A DNA stretch of 64,000 bases from Brevibacterium zhoupengii (GTDB lineage Bacteria; Actinomycetota; Actinomycetes; Actinomycetales; Brevibacteriaceae), in contig NZ_CP088298.1 of the NCBI RefSeq assembly GCF_021117425.1, forward strand, positions 3,038,001 through 3,102,000, read 5' to 3'. The translations under genes were made by a program, and so were the position numbers. Shown here in pieces: positions 50,134 through 58,587 of this stretch. How positions within the stretch are numbered: the first letter of the stretch is position 1; each line of letters starts with the position of its first letter. Under the pieces are notes generated by a model, which saw only the letters and a list, made by a program, of their open reading frames with translations, was not told the origin of the DNA and did no database searches.

Positions 50134-51843
50134 ATGGCTCGTGCGCTGATCTCCGTCTCTCAGGACGGGTTCACCTATCTCACCCTCAACGGGGCGACGA
50201 GTCGCTACTCCGACACCGGACAGGCCATGACCTACCTTGGCGACTACGCCAGGGAGACCGCGACCCGAGTTCCCGTGACCATCGACGACGGCAAGCAGGA
50301 AGTCGATGTCGTCCTGGACGAGACCGGCAAGATCGCTCCCGCAGCTTCCGCATCACCGACTCCCCCTCCCACGCAGGAACCATCCTCCTCCCCTGCATCC
50401 CCCGAGGCCCCCGCAGCTGCCTCGACCCCCGCAGCAGCGGATGGGACCATGTCGACGGATGAGATCACGACCACCTCGGCGACGGACGGCGACCTTGGTG
50501 ATGCACAGACAGAGCTGCAGCGGCAGGGCAAGACCGACGCCGAGGCGGGCAATGGGGACGAGTACCCCCTGGGCACCCCGTTCTCCGGACCCGCCACCCC
50601 CAACGCTCCGACGGTCAAGCGCACTCGAGTGCGCAAGCGCGCACCGCAGCATAGGAACTCATCGCAGAATCGCCCCCAACGACTGAAGAAGATCACCGTT
50701 CCCGGCCTCGTGCTCATCGGCATCGTGATCTTGATGATCGGGGCATTCGTCATCCCCAACATCGTCCCTGCAGGTACCCAGGACTCACCGCAGACGATCG
50801 AATCGGAACAGCAGATCAACCCGGCCTCCGAACTCTCCGTAGATAAGACCGAAGACGTCGTACCCGGCTTCGACAATTCACCGACGTGGGAGACCAAGAT
50901 CCCCAAAGACGCTTCGGTTACGGCCTCCGACCGCGGTGTCCTCGTCGTCGACGGCGGGAAGCTCGTAGTCCTCGACTCCGCGACAGGCAAGACCCGCTAC
51001 TCGGGAAAGACCAGCGAAGCCCCGACCTTCGCCGTCGACACGATCATCGACGGTAAGCCCGCCCTGCTGTGGCAGGCCGGCAATACGGCCGAGGCGCTCA
51101 TCGACGGTGAGGACAAGCCCAAGACCTACCAGCTGCCGGAGAACGCACGCATCACCTCGGCGGGCAAAAGCGTCCTCATCAAGTCGGGCAACCGCCTGTC
51201 CACGTTCGGCGTCGATGGCCTCGTGAACGTACCGACCCCCGAATCGGGATCGACGCCGATGGCGATCGAAGACAACGAACTCTTCAGTTCCGACTGGAAT
51301 GGTCCGGTCAAGGCGAAGAACATCGAGTCCGGCGACGAACGATCCGTCAAACTCGAGGCCCCCGCCGATGGACTCCAGATCATCAAATGGGTCTCGGCTG
51401 GCCACGGCAAGGCCGTGACGCTGTGGGGCGAACAGGGAGCGTCGACGAACTCCGGTCATCGCATCCAGCTCGTCGTCCACTCCCTGGAAGACGGTTCGAT
51501 CCTCTCGACCGTGACCACCACGACCGACATCGTCGGCGAGATGTCATGGGTACGTGGCCAAGGTGGAAAGCGAGCCTACATCGGCCCGTATCTCTTCGAC
51601 CTCGAATCCGGCCTGCTGCTCATGGACACCTCGAGCAAAGACATCCACCTTTCGGAGCCGCGGGGCACGATCGTTCCCTGCACCGTCGACAACGAGGACT
51701 CCTGCCTGCTGGCTGGCAAACACGCTTACCGCACAGATACCAACCTGCTGGCACTGACCGACGACGGCGGCAGAGCCATCGTCGACGGCGCAGACTCGAC
51801 GATCAGAGCCTACGAGAAGTCGTCCGACACGAGCGAGAAATGA
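50134..51843 (+). CDS. single-pass membrane protein with exported beta-propeller-like domain
   Basis: 569 residues. A small cytosolic N-terminal domain (1-70, MARALISVSQDGFTYLTLNG) and a Pro/Ser/Ala-rich linker precede a basic stretch (KRTRVRKRAPQHRN) and one membrane helix (~189-211, VPGLVLIGIVILMIGAFVIP). The exported ~350 residues have repeated beta-strand units with Gly/Asp turns (DGGKLVVLDSATGKTRYSG) like PQQ/propeller domains, and one Cys pair (IVPCTVDNEDSC). No family recognised; similar membrane proteins occur near type VII secretion genes in some actinobacteria, but none are in this window. Confidence 0.8.
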   Translation: MARALISVSQDGFTYLTLNGATSRYSDTGQAMTYLGDYARETATRVPVTIDDGKQEVDVVLDETGKIAPAASASPTPPPTQEPSSSPASPEAPAAASTPAAADGTMSTDEITTTSATDGDLGDAQTELQRQGKTDAEAGNGDEYPLGTPFSGPATPNAPTVKRTRVRKRAPQHRNSSQNRPQRLKKITVPGLVLIGIVILMIGAFVIPNIVPAGTQDSPQTIESEQQINPASELSVDKTEDVVPGFDNSPTWETKIPKDASVTASDRGVLVVDGGKLVVLDSATGKTRYSGKTSEAPTFAVDTIIDGKPALLWQAGNTAEALIDGEDKPKTYQLPENARITSAGKSVLIKSGNRLSTFGVDGLVNVPTPESGSTPMAIEDNELFSSDWNGPVKAKNIESGDERSVKLEAPADGLQIIKWVSAGHGKAVTLWGEQGASTNSGHRIQLVVHSLEDGSILSTVTTTTDIVGEMSWVRGQGGKRAYIGPYLFDLESGLLLMDTSSKDIHLSEPRGTIVPCTVDNEDSCLLAGKHAYRTDTNLLALTDDGGRAIVDGADSTIRAYEKSSDTSEK

Positions 51844-51886
51844 CCGAAAACTTTCCCACCCTTGGTGTAGCCATTAGGATGGGCAA

Positions 51887-51921
51887 AGACGTGCCTGTCT
51901 GCCAAGTCCCCTTGCACGTCT
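51887..51921 (+). repeat. 8-bp inverted repeat in the leader of the 540-residue gene
   Basis: AGACGTGC and GCACGTCT flank 19 nt between the two surface-protein genes. It may be a weak terminator for the first or a 5' stem for the second. Confidence 0.35.
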
Positions 51922-51952
51922 GATGCCGGAGTCCCCACACCGAAGGAACACA

Positions 51953-53575
51953 GTGCCAGCTACACGCGAGTTCAGCCGCACAGCGGCCGCCCTCGGCACT
52001 GCTCTTGCCCTGGTGCTGCTCCCGCTCACAGGCACAATCGCTCCAGCGCAGGCCTCGCCCACTGCGGTCGCCGAGGCGTCCGACTCTATCTTTGGGTCTG
52101 CTGACCCCGAGGCCGACGGTTCGACAGATGGCACGGAAGCCGCGTCGGCAGCGGACTCAGGCTCGACGTCGAGCGAAGCGGATTCGAACTCAAACGGGTC
52201 CGATGATGGTGCCGAAGCAGATAATGATTCTGGAGCAGATGACGAGGCCCCGGCAGACGAAACCGGGTGCGACCCCGACAACGAAGCTCCAGAGGGACAG
52301 CCGTGCGATGTCGAAAAGCCACTCGATACGACATGGAACGACTCTCATAAGACCATCAAAATATCGCCCTCGGAAGAATTACCTGAGAGCTGGAAGAATG
52401 TGACCTTCCAAGGGCCGTCCCAGGATGACAACAAGAGTTGGCCAGTCCAGAATTCGTCAGACTCTGAAGCGGAACCCACGTCCTCGACAGATGGTGCCGA
52501 ATCCAGTGGAGATACTGACGACAGCGGCAACCCGCTTCCCTCTACCGCCGAGGACGATGTCCCCACCGAGTTCCAGATCAACAATGACGGTTACGTCGTC
52601 GACGCCGACCATCCCGAAACAGAGATGGTCTTTGAGAATTTCACCGAGGACCCTGAGTGGATATTCGAATCCAAAGACGGAACCATCACAGTCACAGGTG
52701 ACGAATACACGAGCAGTGGCAACGGCGATGACGGAGCCTCAGGCGAATCAAGCGGCAGCGTTACCGACACCGCCAACAGCAATGACAACGATGACGGCAC
52801 CTCCGACGGCGGAACCAAGGACGCCTCCTCGGGTGCGGACATGAGTGCCGGCGAGGACGCGGGTGCCGGCACCGACGGATCAGATTCAGACACAGGTTCA
52901 ACGGGCAACAAGGCGAATTCCGACAGTTCCTCAGATACGAGCACTTCCTCGGATGCTTCCTCCGACTCCAATTCCTCGGACTCCGCGCAAGCCGATTCGA
53001 AGGACGCCGACTCTTCGTCGACGGCCGATGCGGATTCGGCCCAGCAGGAGTCTGATTCGAACTCGTCAGGATCATCGAACGGCTCCGATTCCGGTAACTC
53101 CGATAGCGTCGGAAACGCCGACAAAGACGGCAGCTCAAGCAACGACAGCGGCAAGGACGACAAAGGCTCGGCCGATACGGACGGCTCGGGAACTACCTCG
53201 GGCGGTGACGGCCCGAACGGCGCGGACACCACCCCCGATCCTGCGACCGGGAACGGCTCGTCCGACACTCGCGATGAGATTCCCGGCGACGTCGGCGACG
53301 ATTGGATGCCCGGAAACGGCGAGCCACCACCACCGGACTATTCGGATCCAGTCCCACAGAACCCGGACACGCCTGTGCCCGACGATGACACCGACCTCAT
53401 CACCGGAGGCAACACACCGGAACCGCGCAGCGACAAACCACCGTCGACGTCGTTCGGTGAGTCGATCGTGTCGACGATTGTGAGTTCGTGGCCGATCTTC
53501 ATCCTCGCCGCCTCAGGCATGGCTGCTGTCGGCTTCATCATCTGGATCGTCGGGCGACGCAACAAGCAGAACTGA
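51953..53575 (+). CDS. acidic Ser/Asp-rich surface protein with C-terminal membrane anchor
   Basis: 540 residues from GTG 51953 (GAAGGA 5-6 nt upstream; ATG 51923 is an alternative). Signal peptide ALGTALALVLLPLTGTIAPA, cleavage near AQASP. A short Cys-containing segment (ETGCDPDNEAPEGQPCD) and a ~60-residue folded-looking region (TFQGP, EFQINNDGYVVDADHPETEM) are embedded in very long Ser/Asp/Gly/Asn stretches. The C-terminus is a Pro-rich linker, one helix (WPIFILAASGMAAVGFIIWI) and GRRNKQN. No LPXTG. Likely a wall-spanning stalk protein partnered with its upstream neighbour. Confidence 0.75.
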   Translation: MPATREFSRTAAALGTALALVLLPLTGTIAPAQASPTAVAEASDSIFGSADPEADGSTDGTEAASAADSGSTSSEADSNSNGSDDGAEADNDSGADDEAPADETGCDPDNEAPEGQPCDVEKPLDTTWNDSHKTIKISPSEELPESWKNVTFQGPSQDDNKSWPVQNSSDSEAEPTSSTDGAESSGDTDDSGNPLPSTAEDDVPTEFQINNDGYVVDADHPETEMVFENFTEDPEWIFESKDGTITVTGDEYTSSGNGDDGASGESSGSVTDTANSNDNDDGTSDGGTKDASSGADMSAGEDAGAGTDGSDSDTGSTGNKANSDSSSDTSTSSDASSDSNSSDSAQADSKDADSSSTADADSAQQESDSNSSGSSNGSDSGNSDSVGNADKDGSSSNDSGKDDKGSADTDGSGTTSGGDGPNGADTTPDPATGNGSSDTRDEIPGDVGDDWMPGNGEPPPPDYSDPVPQNPDTPVPDDDTDLITGGNTPEPRSDKPPSTSFGESIVSTIVSSWPIFILAASGMAAVGFIIWIVGRRNKQN

Positions 53576-53601
53576 GTTCACTGTTGCCTTAGGATCGCAG
53601 C

Positions 53602-54327
53602 ATGGACCTCTACGACTCAGAGCTCAAGGTCGTCGCCGCCGCACAATCGCTGGCTGCCACCCTGGACAAGAACGTGAACCACACTGTGGCCGCGGCCGCG
53701 ATGGACACCTACGGGCGCATCCACACAGGTGTCAACGTCCACCATTTCAACGGCGGTCCCTGCGCAGAGCTCGTCGCAATCGGCAACGCGGTTGCAGCCG
53801 GGGCGGGACCGTTGGTGACAATCGCAGCGGCCGGATGCGGCGACCGGGGCCTGCTCTCTCCCTGCGGGCGCTGCCGTCAGGTCATCCTCGACCTGTACCC
53901 CGACGCGCTCGTCGTGGTCCCGGGGCCGGAGGGTTCGGGCTCACCAGAGATCGCTCCGATCTCTGCCCTTCTCCCCTATTACTACCGTCACCCTGACTCG
54001 GCGCCACAGCGACTCCTGCGGTTCCACCCTCGGTACTACGAGGCCACCGTCTCACGGCAGAAGACCCTGACGGTCCGGTGGCAGGAATCCCACACCCCCG
54101 GGCCTGCACTCGCGTATTTCGAACACACCGAGCACGGGCCGATCCCCATCGACATCACGTCGGTAGACACGCACCGACTGAGCGAGCTGACTCCGCCGCT
54201 TCTGCACCTGCGAGAAGGCTCAAGTGTCGACAGCTATATTGCAAACCTCCGCGAGCACTATCCGACGATGCCGCAGGACGCGACAGTCGACATCGTGACT
54301 TTTCGGCTCTCCGCGCCCAATATCTGA
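53602..54327 (+). CDS. blasticidin-S-deaminase-like cytidine deaminase fused to ASCH amidohydrolase domain
   Basis: 241 residues. Residues ~1-130 match the blasticidin S deaminase / cytidine deaminase fold: TGVNVHHFNGGPCAELVAIG and RGLLSPCGRCRQVILDLYP, with zinc ligands C54, C88, C91 and catalytic E56 at the same numbers as in BSD. Residues ~140-241 are an ASCH domain resembling E. coli YqfB (N4-acetylcytidine amidohydrolase): QKTLTVR (K154, T157) and LREGSS (E205) align with YqfB K21, T24 and E74. Both catalytic centres look intact. Cytosolic; the fusion suggests deacetylation then deamination of a cytosine compound. Confidence 0.85.
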   Translation: MDLYDSELKVVAAAQSLAATLDKNVNHTVAAAAMDTYGRIHTGVNVHHFNGGPCAELVAIGNAVAAGAGPLVTIAAAGCGDRGLLSPCGRCRQVILDLYPDALVVVPGPEGSGSPEIAPISALLPYYYRHPDSAPQRLLRFHPRYYEATVSRQKTLTVRWQESHTPGPALAYFEHTEHGPIPIDITSVDTHRLSELTPPLLHLREGSSVDSYIANLREHYPTMPQDATVDIVTFRLSAPNI

Positions 54328-54420
54328 CACTGAGAGAATCAAGCGGTTAAGCTTGACACGAAGCACCGTGGCACCCCGTCACGTGCATGAACGTATTCTC
54401 GACCCGGAGGACCTGCCCCG

Positions 54421-54711
54421 ATGACTGACAATGTCTACACCTCAGATGTGACCGTCGACTCAGCGTCACCCAGCCAGCTGGCGGAATCGATTCGCCTGCG
54501 CGAAGAGCGCATCGCGGACAACATCGATGAACTTGTGGGCCGTGTCCACCCGAAGGTCCTTGCGACTCGCGCCGCGAACAAGGCGAAGTACTCCGTCGTC
54601 GAAGAGGAGAGCGGCTCGGTCAAGCCCGAGGCGATCGCCCTCGGTGTCGGAGTCGTCCTCGGCGTGGCCGCACTGATCGTGGGTGTCTCCGGTCGCAGCA
54701 AGCGTGGCTGA
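54421..54711 (+). CDS. DUF3618 membrane protein
   Basis: 96 residues. The DUF3618 pattern SQLAESIRLREERIADNIDE is followed by a charged helix and one C-terminal membrane helix (EAIALGVGVVLGVAALIVGV) ending in RSKRG. Common small actinobacterial membrane protein of unknown function. The stop overlaps the GroES-like gene. ATG preceded by GGAGGACC, a strong ribosome site. Confidence 0.88.
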   Translation: MTDNVYTSDVTVDSASPSQLAESIRLREERIADNIDELVGRVHPKVLATRAANKAKYSVVEEESGSVKPEAIALGVGVVLGVAALIVGVSGRSKRG

Positions 54712-55024
54712 GTCCGCTCTGCCCATCCGCATGCTGCATGACCGGATCCTAGTGGATCCGGGTGAGGAGGCCGGGGAACGCAAATCCTCGGCCGGGATCG
54801 TCATCCCGGCGACCGCCAGCATGGGCAAGCGTCTCGTGTGGGGCAAGGTCGTCGCGGCCGGCCCCCACGTGAGGCAGGCCAACCTCGGCGACACCGTCCT
54901 CTATGATCCTGAGGAGCTCGCCGAGGTGGAGCTGGAGGGGACGGCGTACGTTCTCCTGCGTGAGCGCGACGTCCACGCGATCTCAGAACCAGCGGAGCAG
55001 TCGAGGTCCGGGATGTACCTCTGA
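54704..55024 (+). CDS. GroES-like co-chaperonin, orphan copy
   Basis: About 106 residues; start uncertain among GTG 54683, GTG 54704 and ATG 54731. The GroES fold is visible: MLHDRILVDPGEEAGERKSS (start of the barrel and mobile loop), SAGIVIPATASMGKRLVWGK and LGDTVLYDPEELAEVELEG, ending in YVLLRERDVHAI. The loop text is divergent from housekeeping GroES and there is no groEL next door. It overlaps the DUF3618 gene, so the two are co-expressed. Confidence 0.82.
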   Translation: MAESALPIRMLHDRILVDPGEEAGERKSSAGIVIPATASMGKRLVWGKVVAAGPHVRQANLGDTVLYDPEELAEVELEGTAYVLLRERDVHAISEPAEQSRSGMYL

Positions 55025-55075
55025 CGTGCAGGTATGCGAGCTACCTCACAAAATCTGAAAAGGGCCGTTCTCAGT

Positions 55076-55105
55076 TTGCATGAACCCTGGGAACCTGAGT
55101 AATAT
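55076..55105 (+). promoter_or_regulatory. tRNA-Lys promoter
   Basis: TTGCAT (55076-55081) and TAATAT (55100-55105), 18-nt spacer, about 30 nt before the mature tRNA 5' end. A good sigma-70-type promoter. Confidence 0.7.
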
Positions 55106-55134
55106 TAATTCTCGTTGCGCGGCAAGCGCAGCTC

Positions 55135-55210
55135 GCACCTCTAGCTCAATTGGTAGAGCAACTGACTCTTAATCAGTGGGTTCCGGGTTCAAGTCCCGGG
55201 GGGTGCACCA
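55135..55210 (+). tRNA. tRNA-Lys (CTT)
   Basis: Cloverleaf with acceptor GCACCTC / GGGGTGC, D-arm GCTCAATTGGTAGAGC, anticodon loop CTCTTAA giving anticodon CTT, T-arm CCGGGTTCAAGTCCCGG. CCA is encoded (55208-55210), unlike the other two tRNAs in the window. Confidence 0.97.
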
Positions 55211-55215
55211 CAGCA

Positions 55216-55254
55216 AAGAAACCGTCGTTCGGATGATCCGAACGGCGGTTTCTT
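55216..55254 (+). terminator. tRNA-Lys terminator
   Basis: A long near-perfect hairpin (AAGAAACCGTCGTTCGGA pairing with TCCGAACGGCGGTTTCTT, one T-G wobble, 3-nt loop) followed by TGTTTGTCTT. Strong intrinsic terminator 5 nt after the CCA. Confidence 0.88.
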
Positions 55255-55295
55255 GTTTGTCTTCCGTAGCTGGCACCAGGGTCGGTGCCAGGCGG

Positions 55296-55622
55296 TCAGT
55301 GTTGGCGTCGAACCGGTGCCTTGGCCGCAGATCGGACTGGTGTCCTGGTTGCTCTGCGGGCCCTGCCATTCATTCGTGTCCTATAGGGCTTGAGTGCATT
55401 CTCAGAAACGCCGCAGCCGTCTGCGCACTCGAGCATGGGGTTGAGATTTGCTCCGTCACCGGGCTCCGCAGAAGCGGCGGTGTCGATGAGACGGCCGTAG
55501 CAGTCGGGACAGAGATATGGTGCATACTTCATTGCGCACTCCTTGCAGACCGACCACTGCCTGATCTGCCGATAGACATGCAGGCCTGAGCCGACATGGG
55601 CGTATGCAATTTGCACAAACAC
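55296..55622 (-). CDS. possible small cysteine-rich (zinc-ribbon-like) protein
   Basis: 108 codons from GTG 55622. The translation has three close cysteine groups: VCKECAMKY, LCPDCYGRLIDTAA and LECADGCGVSE, the spacing of a small zinc-binding fold. A TAGACT box ends 9 nt before the GTG (leaderless spacing). The basic C-terminal 25 residues look disordered. No homolog recognised; the frame could be fortuitous, but no better gene occupies this stretch. Confidence 0.4.
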   Translation of the reverse strand: MFVQIAYAHVGSGLHVYRQIRQWSVCKECAMKYAPYLCPDCYGRLIDTAASAEPGDGANLNPMLECADGCGVSENALKPYRTRMNGRARRATRTPVRSAAKAPVRRQH

Positions 55623-55664
55623 GTCTCTGCCAGTCTAGCAGTCGGGCCTCAGCGGGCCCTGTGC

Positions 55665-55720
55665 TGAGAACATCATGCTGAGAACATCGCGTTCAGAACA
55701 TGGTGCTCAGTCCTGACCGG
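55665..55720. repeat. four 14-nt units spanning the GntR gene stop codon
   Basis: Units begin at 55665, 55679, 55693 and 55707, exactly 14 nt apart; three share GAACAT after T(G/C)A(G). The last begins with the real stop. On the minus strand they end CTGA, CTGA, CTCA, CTCA. Confidence 0.85.
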
Positions 55721-56345
55721 CGCGGGCGTAGGCGCCGAGGACCTGACGTTCGGAGTCACCGAGGTAGGCGCCGAGTTTCGCGGCCGCTTCCTTCGGGGTC
55801 TCATGCAGATAGGCGTCGAGGACCTCTTGGTTGCGTTCGACGAACGGCGCATGGAGGAAGTCGAGGACCTCGACCTTGAGGAAGGCCAGTCGCAGCTCGG
55901 CCAGGACATTGCCGAATGAGCGCATCAGCCGGGAGCTGTCCGACAGCGAGACCACAGCATTGTGGAACGACATATTCAGCGTTCCCACCTGCAGCCAGTC
56001 ATCGGCGGCCGCGGCAGTCTGTGCGGCTTCCACCGCCCGGCGCATCTCCTCGGCGCCCGGGTGATTCTTCGGAGCGTTCTCCAGCACTGAGCATTCGATG
56101 TGGCGTCGCACCCGGTAGATGTCGATGACATCGGAGGTGTTCGGTGAGGCCACCGAGACTCCGCGGTGCGGGATGTGATTGACCAGCCCCTGCTCCCCCA
56201 GCACGCGGAAGGCTTCGCGCAGAGTGTTGCGGGAGACGTCGAACTCCTTTGCCAGGGCGGCTTCGGACAGGCGGACGCCGGGCGGCAGCTCGCCGGCGAT
56301 GAGGCGGTCGGTGAGCTGATTGACCAGGGACGATTCGTGGTTCAC
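55707..56345 (-). CDS. GntR/FadR-family regulator of the 5-oxoproline operon
   Basis: 212 residues from GTG 56345. The winged helix has LSEAALAKEFDVSRNTLREA near residue 30, and the FCD-type C-domain has MSFHNAVVSLSDSSRLM and a downstream His/Arg set. It is transcribed divergently from the transporter-PxpA-DUF1445-PxpBC-carboxylase operon, so it is the likely repressor; 5-oxoproline or a downstream product is the natural candidate inducer (inference). Its end carries a four-unit repeat. Confidence 0.9.
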   Translation of the reverse strand: MNHESSLVNQLTDRLIAGELPPGVRLSEAALAKEFDVSRNTLREAFRVLGEQGLVNHIPHRGVSVASPNTSDVIDIYRVRRHIECSVLENAPKNHPGAEEMRRAVEAAQTAAAADDWLQVGTLNMSFHNAVVSLSDSSRLMRSFGNVLAELRLAFLKVEVLDFLHAPFVERNQEVLDAYLHETPKEAAAKLGAYLGDSERQVLGAYARAGQD

Positions 56346-56399
56346 GGTTCCATCCTAGTGACCGAGGCAACAAATGGCCCAGATTCATGGGAACAATTC

Positions 56400-56429
56400 T
56401 TGATCCAAAATGTGATGCAAGTCTATTCT
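56400..56429 (+). promoter_or_regulatory. promoter of the 5-oxoproline operon
   Basis: TTGATC (56400-56405), 18-nt spacer, TATTCT (56424-56429). The operator palindrome at 56432-56458 covers the expected start site. Confidence 0.55.
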
Positions 56430-56431
56430 TG

Positions 56432-56458
56432 TTGAACAATCCATGCTAGATTGTCTAA
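56432..56458 (+). promoter_or_regulatory. GntR operator candidate
   Basis: TTGAACAATC and GATTGTCTAA are 8/10 matching inverted arms with a 7-nt spacer (perfect core ACAATC/GATTGT), just downstream of the putative -10. Best candidate site for the divergent GntR regulator. Confidence 0.6.
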
Positions 56459-56548
56459 CGCTTCACCGATAGTGATGCGGACCACCAGCGAGGCTGGTCT
56501 CGTATCGCGCAGAGAGGCAGACCAGACGTCAGGCAACTTGGAGATCCC

Positions 56549-57799
56549 ATGTCACAGCCGCAAGATACAGCTACGAATCAACCAGTGAAGGTCAGTCGCA
56601 GTGCCATTCTGGGTGCGATCTTCCTCATGGCCACCTCGGCCATCGGACCCGGATTCATCACCCAGACGGCGACATTCACCGCGCAGATGGGCGCAGCCTT
56701 CGCCTTCGCCATCTTCATCTCGATCCTCATCGACATCGCCATCCAGCTCAATGTCTGGCGCATGATCACCTCGTCGGGCAAACGTGCGGCTCAGCTGGCC
56801 TCGAGCGCCATCCCGGGCACGGGCATCCTCCTGTCCATCCTCATCGTCATCGGCGGACTGGCCTTCAACATCGGCAACATCGCCGGCGGCGGCCTCGGCC
56901 TCAACGCACTCCTGGGCATCGACCCGAAGCTCGGCGGGCTGCTCACCGGCGTACTGGCCATCGGTATCTTCCTGTTCAAACGCGCCGGCAAGGTCGTCGA
57001 CACCGTCGTCATGGTCCTCGGCGTCGGAATGATCATCCTCACCGTCATCGTCGCCATCGTCTCCAACCCACCGGTCGGTGAGGCGATCAAGCAGAGCTTC
57101 CTGCCCGACACCATCAACTTCGCCACCATCACGACCATCGTGGGCGGAAGCGTCGGCGGCTACATCACCTACTCAGGCGCCCACCGCTATCTCGACTCGG
57201 GCAAGACCGGACCAGAGCACGCTCCTTCGGTGATGCGCTCGGCACTGATGGGCATCCTCGTCACCGGCGTCATGCGCTATGTCCTGTTCTTGGCCATCCT
57301 CGGCGTCGTCGCCTCAGGCGTGGCCCTCGACCTCAGCAGCAACGTCGCGAATCCAGCCGGTCAGGCCTTCGCCGCGGTCCTCGGCGACGCCGGCATGCGC
57401 ATCTTCGGCGCCATCTTCTGGGCAGCGGCACTGAGCTCGGTGATCGGGGCGGCCTACACCTCGGCGACCTTCTTATCTGCCTTCTCCAAACGTCTCGAGA
57501 AGGGGTGGCCGCTGCAGCTGGCCACGGTCGCGTTCATCACCGTCTCGCTCATCATCTACCTCATCGTCGGAACTGCGCCGGCGACACTGCTCGTCTTCGT
57601 CGGCGGATTCAACGGACTCATCCTGCCGATCGGTCTGACGATCTTCATGTACATCGGCTGGTTCAGACCACGCCTGCTGCGCGTCGACAAGTACCCCTTG
57701 TGGTTGCTCATCATCGGCACCGCGGCAACACTGGTGATGTGGTACACGGCTGTCGAGTCGGTCGGCCCCATCTTCGCAATGATCGGAATCGGAGGATGA
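56549..57799 (+). CDS. Nramp-superfamily transporter lacking metal motifs (YcsG type)
   Basis: 416 residues, ~11 membrane helices. It belongs to the Nramp fold ([17 protein letters not shown] in helix 1), but the metal motifs are missing: the DPGN of helix 1 is replaced by text ending TFTAQ, and helix 6 reads [15 protein letters not shown] instead of the MPH motif. B. subtilis has an equivalent YcsG beside the ycsF/ycsI/kip genes. A metal-ion role is therefore unlikely; the operon suggests uptake of 5-oxoproline or a related lactam (inference). First gene of the operon. Confidence 0.88.
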   Translation: MSQPQDTATNQPVKVSRSAILGAIFLMATSAIGPGFITQTATFTAQMGAAFAFAIFISILIDIAIQLNVWRMITSSGKRAAQLASSAIPGTGILLSILIVIGGLAFNIGNIAGGGLGLNALLGIDPKLGGLLTGVLAIGIFLFKRAGKVVDTVVMVLGVGMIILTVIVAIVSNPPVGEAIKQSFLPDTINFATITTIVGGSVGGYITYSGAHRYLDSGKTGPEHAPSVMRSALMGILVTGVMRYVLFLAILGVVASGVALDLSSNVANPAGQAFAAVLGDAGMRIFGAIFWAAALSSVIGAAYTSATFLSAFSKRLEKGWPLQLATVAFITVSLIIYLIVGTAPATLLVFVGGFNGLILPIGLTIFMYIGWFRPRLLRVDKYPLWLLIIGTAATLVMWYTAVESVGPIFAMIGIGG

Positions 57800-57801
57800 C
57801 A

Positions 57802-58587
57802 ATGAACGCCAATGACACCATGACAATCGACCTCAACTCGGACCTCGGGGAGAACGTCCCAGACCGCGTCGTCAGCGACGATGCGGCCATGCTGGAACTG
57901 GTCACCAGCGCCAACGTCTCCTGCGGCTTCCATGCCGGCAGCCCCGAGGGCATCCGGGAGACCCTGGCAGCGGCGACGCAGGGCGGAGTCGTCATCGGGG
58001 CACACCCGGGTTATGACGACTACGAGGGCTTCGGGCGCCGCCCCCTCGACGTTCCCGCATCCACCCTGCAGGCACAGGTCGAATACCAGATCGGTGCCCT
58101 CTTGGGGCTGACCGCAGCTGTCGGCGGTTCCGTCGCCTACGTCAAACCTCACGGCGGGCTCTACAACGCCATCGTCCGTGACGAGGCTCAGGCCAAGGTT
58201 GTCGTCGCCGCCGTCAAGGCTGTCGATCCGTCCCTGGTCTTCCTCGGGCTAGCCGGCAGCGTGGCCAACCGCGTCGCCGCCGAGGCCGGACTGACAGTTG
58301 CCGCCGAGGCCTTCGCCGATCGCTCCTACAACCCCGACGGGTCGCTGGTGGCTCGCACCGAACCCAATGCTGTGCTGCATGACCCGCAGACCGTAGCCGC
58401 GCGTGTGCTCAGGCTCGTCCAGACCGGTCAGGTCGAGGCCATCGACGGCAGCCTCGTCGATGTCGACGCCCAGTCCATCTGCTTCCACGGCGACAGCCAG
58501 GGTTCCATCGACATGGCCCGCACTGCGCGTGAGCTCCTCGAATCCTCGGATGTGAGGATCGCGGCCTTCGCCGGTGCCGGTCGATGA
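57802..58587 (+). CDS. pxpA: 5-oxoprolinase subunit A (LamB/YcsF)
   Basis: 261 residues from ATG 57802: GGAGG lies 6 nt upstream, whereas ATG 57796 abuts it. LamB/YcsF family: [55 protein letters not shown]. PxpA with PxpB and PxpC forms the bacterial ATP-dependent 5-oxoprolinase, opening pyroglutamate to glutamate. Its end overlaps the DUF1445 start by 4 nt. Confidence 0.95.
   Translation: MNANDTMTIDLNSDLGENVPDRVVSDDAAMLELVTSANVSCGFHAGSPEGIRETLAAATQGGVVIGAHPGYDDYEGFGRRPLDVPASTLQAQVEYQIGALLGLTAAVGGSVAYVKPHGGLYNAIVRDEAQAKVVVAAVKAVDPSLVFLGLAGSVANRVAAEAGLTVAAEAFADRSYNPDGSLVARTEPNAVLHDPQTVAARVLRLVQTGQVEAIDGSLVDVDAQSICFHGDSQGSIDMARTARELLESSDVRIAAFAGAGR

Noticed and set aside
55176..55589. A plus-strand 137-residue frame after tRNA-Lys
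   Set aside because: It begins inside the tRNA and runs through its terminator. The opposite strand gives the more protein-like cysteine pattern.
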